This document shows, piece after piece, positions 1-5,502 of a stretch of 6,376 bases of DNA. The translations under genes were made by a program, and so were the position numbers. The notes under the pieces are model-generated. The model ran no database searches, was not told the DNA's origin, and saw only the letters and a list, made by a program, of their open reading frames with translations. Source of the DNA: Phytoplasma sp041276565 (GTDB taxonomy: Bacteria > Bacillota_I > Bacilli_A > Acholeplasmatales > Acholeplasmataceae); contig NZ_JBGGGR010000019.1 of the NCBI RefSeq assembly GCF_041276565.1, forward strand, positions 1 to 6,376, read 5' to 3'. Numbering within the stretch: the first letter of the stretch is position 1; each line of letters begins with the position of its first letter.

Positions 1-1
1 C

Positions 2-25
2 TTTTTTTTTTTTTTTTTTTTTTTT
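2..25. repeat. 24-base poly-T tract
   Basis: An uninterrupted run of 24 T (poly-A on the transcribed minus strand) lies at the left edge of the window, 18 bp beyond the GC-containing box of copy 1. It is the longest of four tracts of 15 bases or more. The gene it would precede lies outside the window. Such long homopolymers are prone to slippage, and their assembled length should not be trusted. Confidence 0.7.
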
Positions 26-43
26 ATTAAATGTTAAATATAT

Positions 44-77
44 TTTTAAAAGCCGGATGCGTTTTTTTTTTTTTTTT
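44..77 (-). repeat. GC-box plus poly-A element, copy 1
   Basis: On the plus strand this is TTTTAAAAGCCGGATGCG followed by 16 T. The 18-bp core matches the copy at 3110-3127 with one mismatch (A versus G). On the transcribed strand it reads poly-A, then CGCATCCGGCTTTTAAAA. It starts just after the stop codon of the 452-aa gene and so separates that gene from whatever follows to the left. In copy 2 the same element sits directly upstream of a ribosome binding site, so it may be the leader or promoter region that opens a transcription unit. Read on the plus strand, GC-rich bases followed by a T run could also resemble a terminator, but the possible hairpin (AAAAGC with GC-bulged G-TTTT) is weak. 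Confidence 0.6.
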
Positions 78-83
78 ATTTTA

Positions 84-1442
84 TTATCTCTCTCTATTTG
101 ATAAGTTTTTGATTTGTTGATTGTTCCAATCGATAGCTCGTTGAGTTAATTTTAATTCTAAGTTTTTAGTTCTAAAACGGAAGTAAAGAGATTTATATTC
201 AACTACACCACAATGTAATCCTTTTGAACAATTTAAAAAACAAGATGACATATTATTTAGATTATTAACTTTTGATAAATAAGGTTCGACTTCTTTTCGT
301 TCTTCAAAAGTTAAATAATCCCAAATTTTATCTTTAACTTGTTGAGAATTAGAATTACTACGGTTGAATCTTCCTGGAAAATCCCAAAAATCATATTTTA
401 AAATTATAGGGTGTAATTCAGGTTGATTAGTTTCTATAAATTGATAATTTTTTTTAGTTTCAGGCCAACCGCCTACTCTTTGCCCTGTTTGATAATCTTT
501 TAAATCAATGCCGTCTTCTTTAAATTGAAAAAATGCAGCTAAACCCAAACGATTGCCGATAATATCATATAATTTTTTAGCTTCAAAAAAATTAGTTCTA
601 TTATGATAGTCTTTAACAGTTGGTTTAAAATTCGTGAAAATTGAATATTCCCTGATGGTGTCGCCTTGTTTGTTAATGTAGGTATTATAAGGGATGGCTG
701 TAAATAAAAAGAGGTTTTCAAATTGAAATTGATTTGTATTTTGATTTATGTTAGATTCTAAATCTCTATTTTTTTGTTTAAGATTATTAATTTCATTCTC
801 TTTATCTATTTTTTGTTGTGTTAAATCATTAATTAAAATTATATATTCTGTATTTTGTTGTGTTAAATCATTAATAATAACATCTGAATTAGTAATTTCA
901 TTTTGAAATTTGTTTTTGGCTTCCGTTAAATCGTTAATTTTAGTGTCATTATCTAAAATTGTTATTGTTAATCTTTGAATTTCATTTCTAAGATTTTTTA
1001 TTTGTTGTTTTAAATCATCAATTTCTTTTTGTTTTTCAAGAAGATGAGGAGTTGAAATACTAGCTTCAATTTTTTTAATTTCATTATTTAAATCATCAAC
1101 TTGTTTATTAATATGCTCTAATTCTCTTTGTTGTACAGCATCATCATTTTTTAAATCACCGTTTTCAACTTTTAATTTTTTATATATTTTTTGATTTTTT
1201 ATTTGTTCCTCTCTAAACATCGCTGTATCTCTTATAAGAGCGTCATTTTGTTGTTCTAAATTTTCAATATCATTTCTTTGATTTATAATTCTTGTCTCTA
1301 ATTCTTTTTTTTCTTGTAAAGGTATCCCTATTTTTCTTTCTTCATCTAATGATTGATATTTTTTAAAAAGAAAAACATTAAAAGATATTACACTAAAAAA
1401 AAATAAAACAAAAAGAAAAAAGGACGAAAAAAGAGAAATCAA
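84..1442 (-). CDS. Membrane-anchored long coiled-coil protein with unknown C-terminal domain
   Basis: I do not recognise the family. Residues 3-26 form a very hydrophobic membrane segment followed by KK. Residues about 42-236 are a charged Gln/Asn/Lys/Glu coiled coil, broken near residues 130-134 (STPHL), with a 14-residue repeat around INDLTQQ near 190-222. Residues about 240-452 look globular, rich in aromatics, with a CX3CX5C cluster at 401, 405 and 411. The start is doubtful. The frame opens with TTG at 1442 without a ribosome binding site. The only nearby ATG (1468-1470), 13 nt after AAGGA, is in another frame and joins this one if the A8 run at 1446-1453 loses one base. That version begins MFQRKPKK, a typical basic leader before a membrane helix. 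It is last in the five-gene unit, after a poly-A15 tract. A scaffold, tether or surface adhesin role is possible but unproven. Confidence 0.85.
   Translation of the reverse strand: MISLFSSFFLFVLFFFSVISFNVFLFKKYQSLDEERKIGIPLQEKKELETRIINQRNDIENLEQQNDALIRDTAMFREEQIKNQKIYKKLKVENGDLKNDDAVQQRELEHINKQVDDLNNEIKKIEASISTPHLLEKQKEIDDLKQQIKNLRNEIQRLTITILDNDTKINDLTEAKNKFQNEITNSDVIINDLTQQNTEYIILINDLTQQKIDKENEINNLKQKNRDLESNINQNTNQFQFENLFLFTAIPYNTYINKQGDTIREYSIFTNFKPTVKDYHNRTNFFEAKKLYDIIGNRLGLAAFFQFKEDGIDLKDYQTGQRVGGWPETKKNYQFIETNQPELHPIILKYDFWDFPGRFNRSNSNSQQVKDKIWDYLTFEERKEVEPYLSKVNNLNNMSSCFLNCSKGLHCGVVEYKSLYFRFRTKNLELKLTQRAIDWNNQQIKNLSNRER
812..875 (-). repeat. 42-bp-spaced direct repeat inside the coiled coil
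   Basis: The 23-bp sequence beginning TTTTGTTGTGTTAAATC occurs at 811-833 and again at 853-875, exactly 42 bp apart. On the coding strand it encodes INDLTQQ twice, 14 residues (two heptads) apart. A related but diverged INDLT lies further upstream in the protein. Perfect DNA identity suggests recent duplication of a two-heptad block, so coil length may vary between strains. Confidence 0.75.
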
Positions 1443-1445
1443 ATA

Positions 1446-1470
1446 TTTTTTTTGGTTTTCGTTGAAACAT
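1446..1470 (-). promoter_or_regulatory. Out-of-frame start and A8 slippery run of the coiled-coil gene
   Basis: On the minus strand AAGGAATTTT precedes an ATG at 1468-1470. From this ATG the frame reads MFQRKPKK and then runs through eight A into a frame that stops after about 25 codons. With seven A the same start would read on into the 452-aa protein as MFQRKPKKYLISLF. This is the best start signal for the gene, so the A8 run probably decides whether and how the protein is made. Confidence 0.6.
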
Positions 1471-1533
1471 TTATTTTTAAAATTCCTTATAATTTATTTT
1501 TAAAAAATATATTTATATTTTAACATTTTATTA

Positions 1534-1548
1534 TTTTTTTTTTTTTTT
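1534..1548. repeat. 15-base poly-T tract between the 201-aa and 452-aa genes
   Basis: Fifteen T (poly-A on the coding strand) follow directly after the stop codon of the 201-aa gene, about 64 bp before the ATG of the coiled-coil gene. This copy has no GC-containing box. It could be part of a promoter or spacer whose length changes by slippage. No clear -35/-10 pair is visible in this A/T-only stretch. Confidence 0.6.
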
Positions 1549-1549
1549 A

Positions 1550-2155
1550 TTAAAACATACCCGCAACAGTAGAAAGACCTTTAATTGCCTTCTCAACAAC
1601 AGGAGCAGCAGCACCAACACCAGCAGATACAGCTTTACCAGCTATTTGGATTCTTTCATCATTAACAAATTCATTCAAAGCAACGCCCGCATTTTCAGCT
1701 CTTTCACGCACAGCATCAGCAAAATCACCCAAAGCAGTACCAACATTAGCGCCAGCGTTAACTGCTTTTTCACGCACAAAATCACCAAAATCACCCACAG
1801 CGGCCCCAACCGCTCTACCTTTGTCATGTACATATTCAGCAAAATCACCCAAAGGACCGAAAGGATTAAGAGAAACAGCTTTTTGTTGTACTTCAGATAA
1901 AGCAGGAAGTCCTTGATTTACAGCTCGTAAACCTTTAATTTGTTGTTGTAATCCATGTATTAAATCTGCCAATTCAGAAAAACTTTGTTGATTTTTTATC
2001 GTTCCTAATTGAATTAATTTTTCGAATAATTCATTAAACATTAATTGGTGTTTTTCAAAAAATAAAACAAAACGTTTTTGTAATAATTCTTGTTTTTTTT
2101 CTTTTAACAATTCAATTTGAGTTTGTTTAAAAATATATAAACTTAATGAATCCAT
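1550..2155 (-). CDS. Helical protein with Ala/Gly-rich amphipathic repeats
   Basis: No family recognised. Residues 1-80 are charged and helical (KEKKQELLQKR and QQQIKGL stretches), compatible with a coiled coil. From about residue 103 to 178 an amphipathic helical repeat recurs, each unit opening with GDF or NEF at 103, 121, 143 and 161, so the spacing is 18, 22 and 18 residues. The tail is Ala/Gly/Val-rich (residues 172-200). There is no signal peptide and no clear membrane-spanning helix. Periodic amphipathic helices of this kind often lie on lipid surfaces; that is inference here. Start ATG at 2155 is 16 bp after the preceding stop, yet no Shine-Dalgarno sequence is visible, so translation may depend on coupling. 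The repeat part is clearly richer in G and C than the rest of the window, which hints at different origin or selection. Confidence 0.85.
   Translation of the reverse strand: MDSLSLYIFKQTQIELLKEKKQELLQKRFVLFFEKHQLMFNELFEKLIQLGTIKNQQSFSELADLIHGLQQQIKGLRAVNQGLPALSEVQQKAVSLNPFGPLGDFAEYVHDKGRAVGAAVGDFGDFVREKAVNAGANVGTALGDFADAVRERAENAGVALNEFVNDERIQIAGKAVSAGVGAAAPVVEKAIKGLSTVAGMF
1622..1849 (-). repeat. Degenerate 54/66-bp coding repeats
   Basis: These are the coding repeats of the 201-aa protein. The 10-mer AAAATCACCC (GDF codons on the minus strand) recurs at 1721, 1787 and 1841, spaced by 66 and 54 bp, which equals 22 and 18 codons. A fourth, diverged unit encodes NEF. Shared flanking words such as TTTCACGCAC support duplication rather than chance. 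Confidence 0.7.
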
Positions 2156-2171
2156 TAAATATGATTTTTAT

Positions 2172-2564
2172 TTATAAATATCTGATAATACAATTCCCCC
2201 GACGATTCATTACTCCCTTTAAACAATCCACTTCCTTTTGGAGCTCTTTAAGTTCAGCTTTCTCAGCTTCCGCTTTTTGTTTTTCTTTCGCCTTCTCAGC
2301 AGCATAAACAGACATTAACGCTAATAAAGCTAGTTTGTTGCTACCTAATGTAAAAGAAACATTATTTAATATTTTAATTTCATTAGAAGGTCTTTTAACA
2401 CCTCCAAAAAAACCACCGGAACCAAAAAAAAGCGACAAAAACAAATATAAAAGATAAGATAAAAGACATAAAGCGACTAAGCCGAAAATTTCCAAAAAAT
2501 AAAAAGAAAAATTAACTATCTTTTTATTATTTTTAAAATTCATTTTATATCTTTTGAAATTCAT
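2172..2564 (-). CDS. Small membrane protein with charged C-terminal helix
   Basis: Not recognised. Residues 1-18 are basic (many Lys/Arg). Residues 19-47 are a long hydrophobic membrane segment, followed by a Gly-rich loop (GSGGFFGG, 48-55). Residues about 69-89 form a second, weaker hydrophobic helix that runs into a strongly charged Ala/Lys/Glu helix (90-118), and the tail is basic and contains Cys125. The start at 2564 overlaps the TGA of the upstream gene as ATGA, with GAGGA seven bases before it. A second in-frame Met (residue 8) comes from a short tandem duplication but has a weaker AAAGA upstream. The basic N-terminus suggests N-inside topology. The place in the unit, between two small membrane proteins and the amphipathic-repeat protein, suggests a shared membrane complex. 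Confidence 0.85.
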   Translation of the reverse strand: MNFKRYKMNFKNNKKIVNFSFYFLEIFGLVALCLLSYLLYLFLSLFFGSGGFFGGVKRPSNEIKILNNVSFTLGSNKLALLALMSVYAAEKAKEKQKAEAEKAELKELQKEVDCLKGVMNRRGNCIIRYL

Positions 2565-2572
2565 TTTATATC
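2536..2572 (-). repeat. Tandem duplication of a start-codon region
   Basis: The 16-bp sequence AAATTCATTTTATATC occurs at 2536-2551 and 2557-2572, offset 21 bp. On the minus strand both copies hold the context ATATAAAATGAATTT, so the gene has two in-frame Met codons seven residues apart. The offset is a multiple of three and the frame is kept. Only the first copy follows a good GAGGA ribosome binding site. Confidence 0.75.
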
Positions 2573-2776
2573 CTCAAATCCGTTTTTTTCAACTAAATCA
2601 ATATATTTATCAATAAATTTAAAAAATTTATCTGAAATAATAAAATAGGTTTTAAAAATATGATAAACTAATTTAAAAAAATTTTGAAAAACAAAAACAA
2701 AAACATTAAAAGCGGCCGATATAAAAGTAGCTAAGGCGCCCATAACGTGGCCCATTCCAAATGTTAAATCAAACAT
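2561..2776 (-). CDS. 71-aa small membrane protein
   Basis: Not recognised. Residues about 8-35 are hydrophobic with Gly, Ala and Phe, enough for one membrane helix. The rest (36-71) is aromatic/Lys-rich and ends acidic. The ATG at 2776 overlaps the upstream stop as TAATG and has GGAG eight bases before it. The TGA at the other end overlaps the next gene as ATGA. Overlaps at both ends mean tight translational coupling within one transcript, so fixed stoichiometry with its neighbours is likely. The size and single hydrophobic stretch would also suit a small phage-type coat or holin-like protein, but no sequence motif supports that choice. Confidence 0.8.
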   Translation of the reverse strand: MFDLTFGMGHVMGALATFISAAFNVFVFVFQNFFKLVYHIFKTYFIISDKFFKFIDKYIDLVEKNGFEDIK

Positions 2777-3099
2777 TATTCACTCCTTAAAGATTTAAGA
2801 ATATAAAGTCTGAAACGTTGAAAAAACAAATAAACCAATTTACCAATTTTAAAATTTAATCTTAAAGCGATGTAAATAAAAAAAAATTTAAAAAAAGTTT
2901 CATATAAAGTAATATCTAAAAAAATAGTCGATAAAATAGATTTTAATAAAGAAAATAAATCTAAAATAATCCCTATATAATTACTCGGTTTAAAATAAGA
3001 GAAAAAACCATCAAAAGGCCACCTATTAAAAATCCCGATACTATCAGTTGGAATATGTAAATATTTTTTTAAAAATTCTCTTATAAAATCAAAAAACAT
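2776..3099 (-). CDS. 107-aa membrane protein, first gene of the left unit
   Basis: Not recognised. The N-terminal 38 residues are amphipathic and aromatic (RWPFDGFF at 26-33). Two hydrophobic segments follow at about 40-61 and 66-82, and the tail (84-107) is basic, with RFRLY and KSLRSE, suggesting that the C-terminus is cytoplasmic. Start ATG at 3099 has a strong AAAAGGAG seven bases upstream, the best ribosome binding site in the window. The stop overlaps the next ATG by one base. The GC-box plus poly-A element lies immediately upstream, so this gene probably opens a transcription or translation unit with the next four genes. Confidence 0.83.
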   Translation of the reverse strand: MFFDFIREFLKKYLHIPTDSIGIFNRWPFDGFFSYFKPSNYIGIILDLFSLLKSILSTIFLDITLYETFFKFFFIYIALRLNFKIGKLVYLFFQRFRLYILKSLRSE

Positions 3100-3109
3100 A
3101 TTTAACTCC

Positions 3110-3142
3110 TTTTAAAAGCCGGGTGCGTTTTTTTTTTTTTTT
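3110..3142 (-). repeat. GC-box plus poly-A element, copy 2
   Basis: The plus strand reads TTTTAAAAGCCGGGTGCG and then 15 T. The 18-bp core differs from copy 1 (44-61) by one base. On the coding strand the order is poly-A15, CGCACCCGGCTTTTAAAA, GGAG, ATG at 3099, so the element forms the 5' leader of the five-gene unit. In such an A/T-rich region a conserved CGCAYCCGGC is striking and points to a kept function or a recent copy. The poly-A tract may tune expression through its length, as poly-A/T spacers do in some mycoplasma promoters (analogy only). Confidence 0.65.
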
Positions 3143-3160
3143 AGAGATCTTTAACCCAAT

Positions 3161-3468
3161 TTAAAAATATAATATCTCAATATATTTAAAAACAAAATAA
3201 AAGAAAATTAAAAAAACTAAAAATAAAACAATATAAAAAATCTTATTTGAATCCCGATAAAAAAAATAAACAAATAAAGTAAAAAAAAAGAGAAATAATT
3301 TGAAGCATAATAAAAATTAAAAAATATAAAAAAGGAATAAAAATAATTAAAAAAATATGATTTTCTAATAAATCTTGTGAAAAATAAAAAAACCATTTAA
3401 AAATTCGTTCAAAAAAATCATATAAAGAAGCAAAAAAATTTTAAAAAAACTTGTATAAAATTAAACAT
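3161..3468 (-). pseudogene. Hidden 101-aa membrane protein broken by two homopolymer frameshifts
   Basis: Found by hand translation of an apparently empty region. Start ATG at 3468 gives MFNFIQVFLKFF. Removing one base from the A7 run at 3432-3438 continues as ASLYDFFERIFKWFFYF and on to QIISLFF. Removing one base from the A9 run at 3281-3289 continues as TLFVYFFYRDSNKIFY to a TAA at 3161-3163. The rebuilt protein has about three hydrophobic segments with a charged YRDSNK loop, and is similar in build to the 71- and 107-aa neighbours. AAGGA lies 23 nt before this ATG, and a closer ATG at 3481 gives only six codons, so the start is uncertain. Without the first frameshift correction the reading frame would close after about 16 codons. 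Confidence 0.55.
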
Positions 3469-3501
3469 TATTATTTTTCATATTTCTTTATTCCTTTTTT
3501 A

Positions 3502-3849
3502 TTAATCTATTAATTTTTTTAATTCATCAATTGAATAATTTCCTTCTAAATTTTCATTATCATATTCATCTAATAAAAAAGAATTTTTTAATTCTAACCA
3601 TTTTTTATTTTTTAAAAATAAATCTTCAATCACTTCTTTTAAAAAATCTTGTTTATATTTAAAACCTCTAAAATTTTTATTAATTTCATCTCGAATAAAA
3701 AAACATTTTATCGTGTAAATCTCTATATTTTAAATGAGGATTAAAAAAAACATCAAAAAGATTAATAAAATTTTCTTCAATAATTTTTGATTCTTTTTTT
3801 AAATCATTTAAATAATAAATAAGAATACTTTTTTTCTTTCAAAATTCAT
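3502..3849 (-). pseudogene. Hidden 115-aa soluble protein with two compensating frameshifts
   Basis: Not recognised. ATG at 3849 has GAGGAA nine bases upstream and overlaps the previous gene's TGA as ATGA. The product begins MNFERKK. One base is missing in the T7 run at 3829-3835; adding it continues as SILIYYLNDLKKESK and then NPHLKYRDLHDKMFF. One base is then extra in the A7 run at 3697-3703; removing it continues as IRDEINKNFRGFKYK and ends DELKKLID before TAA. The two shifts compensate, so start and stop share a frame while about 40 codons between them do not. The rebuilt protein is charged, Lys/Glu/Asp-rich and has no membrane segment. Its coding character (charged residues, no stops, good ribosome binding site) makes chance unlikely. 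Confidence 0.6.
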
Positions 3850-4099
3850 TTTACAATTTCCTCTATTTTTATACATTTAATTTTAGAAATAATTAAAATA
3901 TATAATCTTTTAAATTCTTCAACCGTCATTAAATCACGGTCTAAATAATATTTAATAAGCACATCTAACATTTGAGAATAATTTTTTTTCTAAAATATTC
4001 TTCTCTTTGTTCTTCTAAAAAAACACAATATAAAGCAAGACCACCAACAACAATTAATAAAAAAATAATAATTATTAAAAATAAAATTTCTAAATCCAT
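3846..4099 (-). pseudogene. Hidden 84-aa single-pass membrane protein, frameshifted paralogue of the 125-aa neighbour
   Basis: ATG at 4099 is preceded by AGGTGA. The product starts MDLEILFLIIIIFLL, a membrane segment (residues about 5-27), then a charged EEQREEYFRKK. The frame closes after 44 codons. Adding one base to the T8 run at 3982-3989 continues as NYSQMLDVLIKYYLDRD, then TVEEFKRLYILIISKI, and stops at a TGA that overlaps the next ATG. After the membrane helix it resembles the 125-aa protein of 4168-4545: both share a helix ending in KY, a short spacer, and EF-x-RL. This similarity sits beyond the frameshift, which supports the repaired frame. Probably a small inner-face membrane partner; function unknown. 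Confidence 0.6.
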
Positions 4100-4167
4100 A
4101 ATTTAATCACCTACTATTTTTTATTAAGTTGTATAATATCTTCTAAATCATTGTTAATATTAGGTTC

Positions 4168-4545
4168 TCAACCAGTAATAATAATTTCAGATTCTTCTTG
4201 TTTTTGTTTTAATTTGGAATCGTTCCATGAACTCAAATTTAAATCAATCCCGCCATTTTCGCCAAAATCGCTAATAGCTTTAAAAACACTTTCACGATAA
4301 ATACCCATTTTATTATCCATTTGACACATTAAAGTAAATAATCTAGCAAACTCTAATGAAGAAATAACACCGGGACGAATATATTTTTTCATAATTTCTT
4401 TTAATTGTTCTTGATATTCATTAACTAATTTTTTATTTTTATAAGCGCGATAAAAAAAATAAAAAACAATAGAAAAAGCAAGAATTAAAAAAAAGATTGC
4501 TCCCTTTAATAAAGAAATTTGACTTTCTAAATCATTTTTAATCAT
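4168..4545 (-). CDS. 125-aa single-pass membrane protein, possibly truncated by TGA
   Basis: Not recognised. One membrane helix at residues 15-32 (GAIFFLILAFSIVFYFF), basic residues after it (YRAYKNKK), then a helical soluble part with KKYIRPG and EFARLFTLM. The basic flank suggests a cytoplasmic C-terminus. Start ATG at 4545 has AAAGGA 12 nt upstream. The frame ends at TGA (4168-4170), but beyond it the same frame continues 17 codons (EPNINNDLEDIIQLNKK) to TAG at 4114-4116, next to the ribosome binding site of the following gene. The original end was therefore probably at 4114, giving 143 aa if the TGA replaced a sense codon such as TGG. The protein itself uses TGG for its other Trp. Confidence 0.8.
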   Translation of the reverse strand: MIKNDLESQISLLKGAIFFLILAFSIVFYFFYRAYKNKKLVNEYQEQLKEIMKKYIRPGVISSLEFARLFTLMCQMDNKMGIYRESVFKAISDFGENGGIDLNLSSWNDSKLKQKQEESEIIITG

Positions 4546-4576
4546 TCTTTTAAATATTCCTTTCTCAAATTTTAAA

Positions 4577-4745
4577 TTATTTATTTAAAAATTGTAAACC
4601 ATTTAAAACACTAAAAACAACAAATACATAAAAAAAACAATCATCAATAATTCTATAAATTTCCTTTTTCTAAAAAAGAAAGAAACAAATAAAAAAACAA
4701 ACAAAATAAAAAAAAGAGAGAATTAATAATAAAATTAAAATTCAT
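4577..4745 (-). pseudogene. Hidden 55-aa two-helix membrane protein with one frameshift
   Basis: ATG at 4745 has a good AAAGGA site and lies 18 bp after the end of dnaG. The first frame gives MNFNFIINSLFFLFCLFFYL and stops after 31 codons. Dropping one base from the T5 run at 4665-4669 continues as EKEIYRIIDDCFFYVFVV and ends GLQFLNK at TAA. The rebuilt protein has two hydrophobic helices separated by a charged EKEIYRIIDD turn, a sensible hairpin. It is short and low in complexity, so this is the least certain of the repaired genes. It may alternatively be a short 31-aa single-helix peptide as written. Confidence 0.45.
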
Positions 4746-4762
4746 TATTTTCCTTTTTTTAT

Positions 4763-5284
4763 TTATAAAAGATATATTTTTTGATAAGCATAAAAACCAT
4801 GTTTTTTTAAAACATCATCAGCGTCCTTACAATCCTTAAAAGGAATTGTTTTAATAACAGCCGAAATATTCAAAGCTGTTAATTCATTTTTAATTCTTTG
4901 AGATTGTTTTAAACCGGTAGCATCATTATCAAACCCGATAATAACAGTAATATTATTTTCTTTTAAAAAATTAATCATTGGTTGAGAAATACCAATTGTA
5001 AGAGAAATTAAACCAACAACATTTTTAATACCGTGATTAAAACAATTAATTAAATCAAAAAAACCCTCATGAATAATAATTTTTTTCATTTGTAAAATAT
5101 AAGGCTTCGCCAAATTAAAACCATACGGCATGAAAAAAATATTTGTATTTGTTAAATTAGGAAGTGCTCTATATTTGGGATTAAACTTTTTTATTTCATT
5201 ATGATAATTGTTTTTGTAAAAATGGATGACATAATTATGATAATAAACAGGAATAATAAACCCATCTTGGAAAAAATCAGCCAC
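4763..5284 (-). CDS. DnaG C-terminal fragment with Toprim domain
   Basis: The open part of the primase downstream of the breaks. It contains the FIIPVYY strand and the NPKY segment typical of the DnaG core, the Toprim glutamate in HEGFFD (E73 counting from the GTG at 5284), the DxD pair in FDNDATG (D119, D121), and a late KDADD motif. The frame is open upstream to 5525 without an ATG, and the GTG has no convincing ribosome binding site, so this start is only formal. Alone it lacks the zinc finger and would not be expected to prime normally. Part of the dnaG pseudogene. Confidence 0.7.
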   Translation of the reverse strand: MADFFQDGFIIPVYYHNYVIHFYKNNYHNEIKKFNPKYRALPNLTNTNIFFMPYGFNLAKPYILQMKKIIIHEGFFDLINCFNHGIKNVVGLISLTIGISQPMINFLKENNITVIIGFDNDATGLKQSQRIKNELTALNISAVIKTIPFKDCKDADDVLKKHGFYAYQKIYLL

Positions 5285-5502
5285 AAATACTTTATTTTTA
5301 ATTAATAATTTTAACTCAAAAAATAAATCTAATGAAATACGTTTTTTTAAAAGATAACGATAAAAATTTTGATTATCTTTAGTAGCTAAACCTAATTGAA
5401 ATTTTTTAATTGTATCAAAACTAATTTTTCGAACTGTTTGAAGATAGTTTAAAGCCTCTTTATTTTTTAATAATTCTTGATGATAAAAATTTTTTGTTAA
5501 CT

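Noticed and set aside
539..721. Minus-strand open frame of 60 codons inside the coiled-coil gene
   Set aside because: It overlaps a longer gene in another frame and shows no start signal.
84..1442. Secreted phytoplasma effector with a sequence-variable-mosaic signal
   Set aside because: The typical cleavable signal leader is absent. The hydrophobic segment is long, followed by KK, and reads as a membrane anchor.
1646..1900. Plus-strand open frame of 84 codons
   Set aside because: It is antisense to the repeat part of the 201-aa gene and its own repeats only mirror that gene. No ribosome binding site and no neighbours on that strand.
3143..3200. Possible -35/-10 promoter upstream of the left unit (TTGAGA, TATTAT)
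   Set aside because: Spacing is wrong for both pairs, and A/T-rich sequence gives many such matches by chance.
3466..3481. Alternative start ATG at 3481 for the hidden 101-aa gene
   Set aside because: It is closer to AAGGA but gives only six codons (MKNNNV) and would need another frameshift, so it was not chosen although it cannot be excluded.
2561..4170. Mycoplasma/Spiroplasma code (TGA as Trp)
   Set aside because: Trp is encoded by TGG throughout, and TGA stops at 2561-2563 and 3846-3848 overlap well-signalled starts as ATGA. A single TGA with a coding-like extension is better explained by a local mutation.
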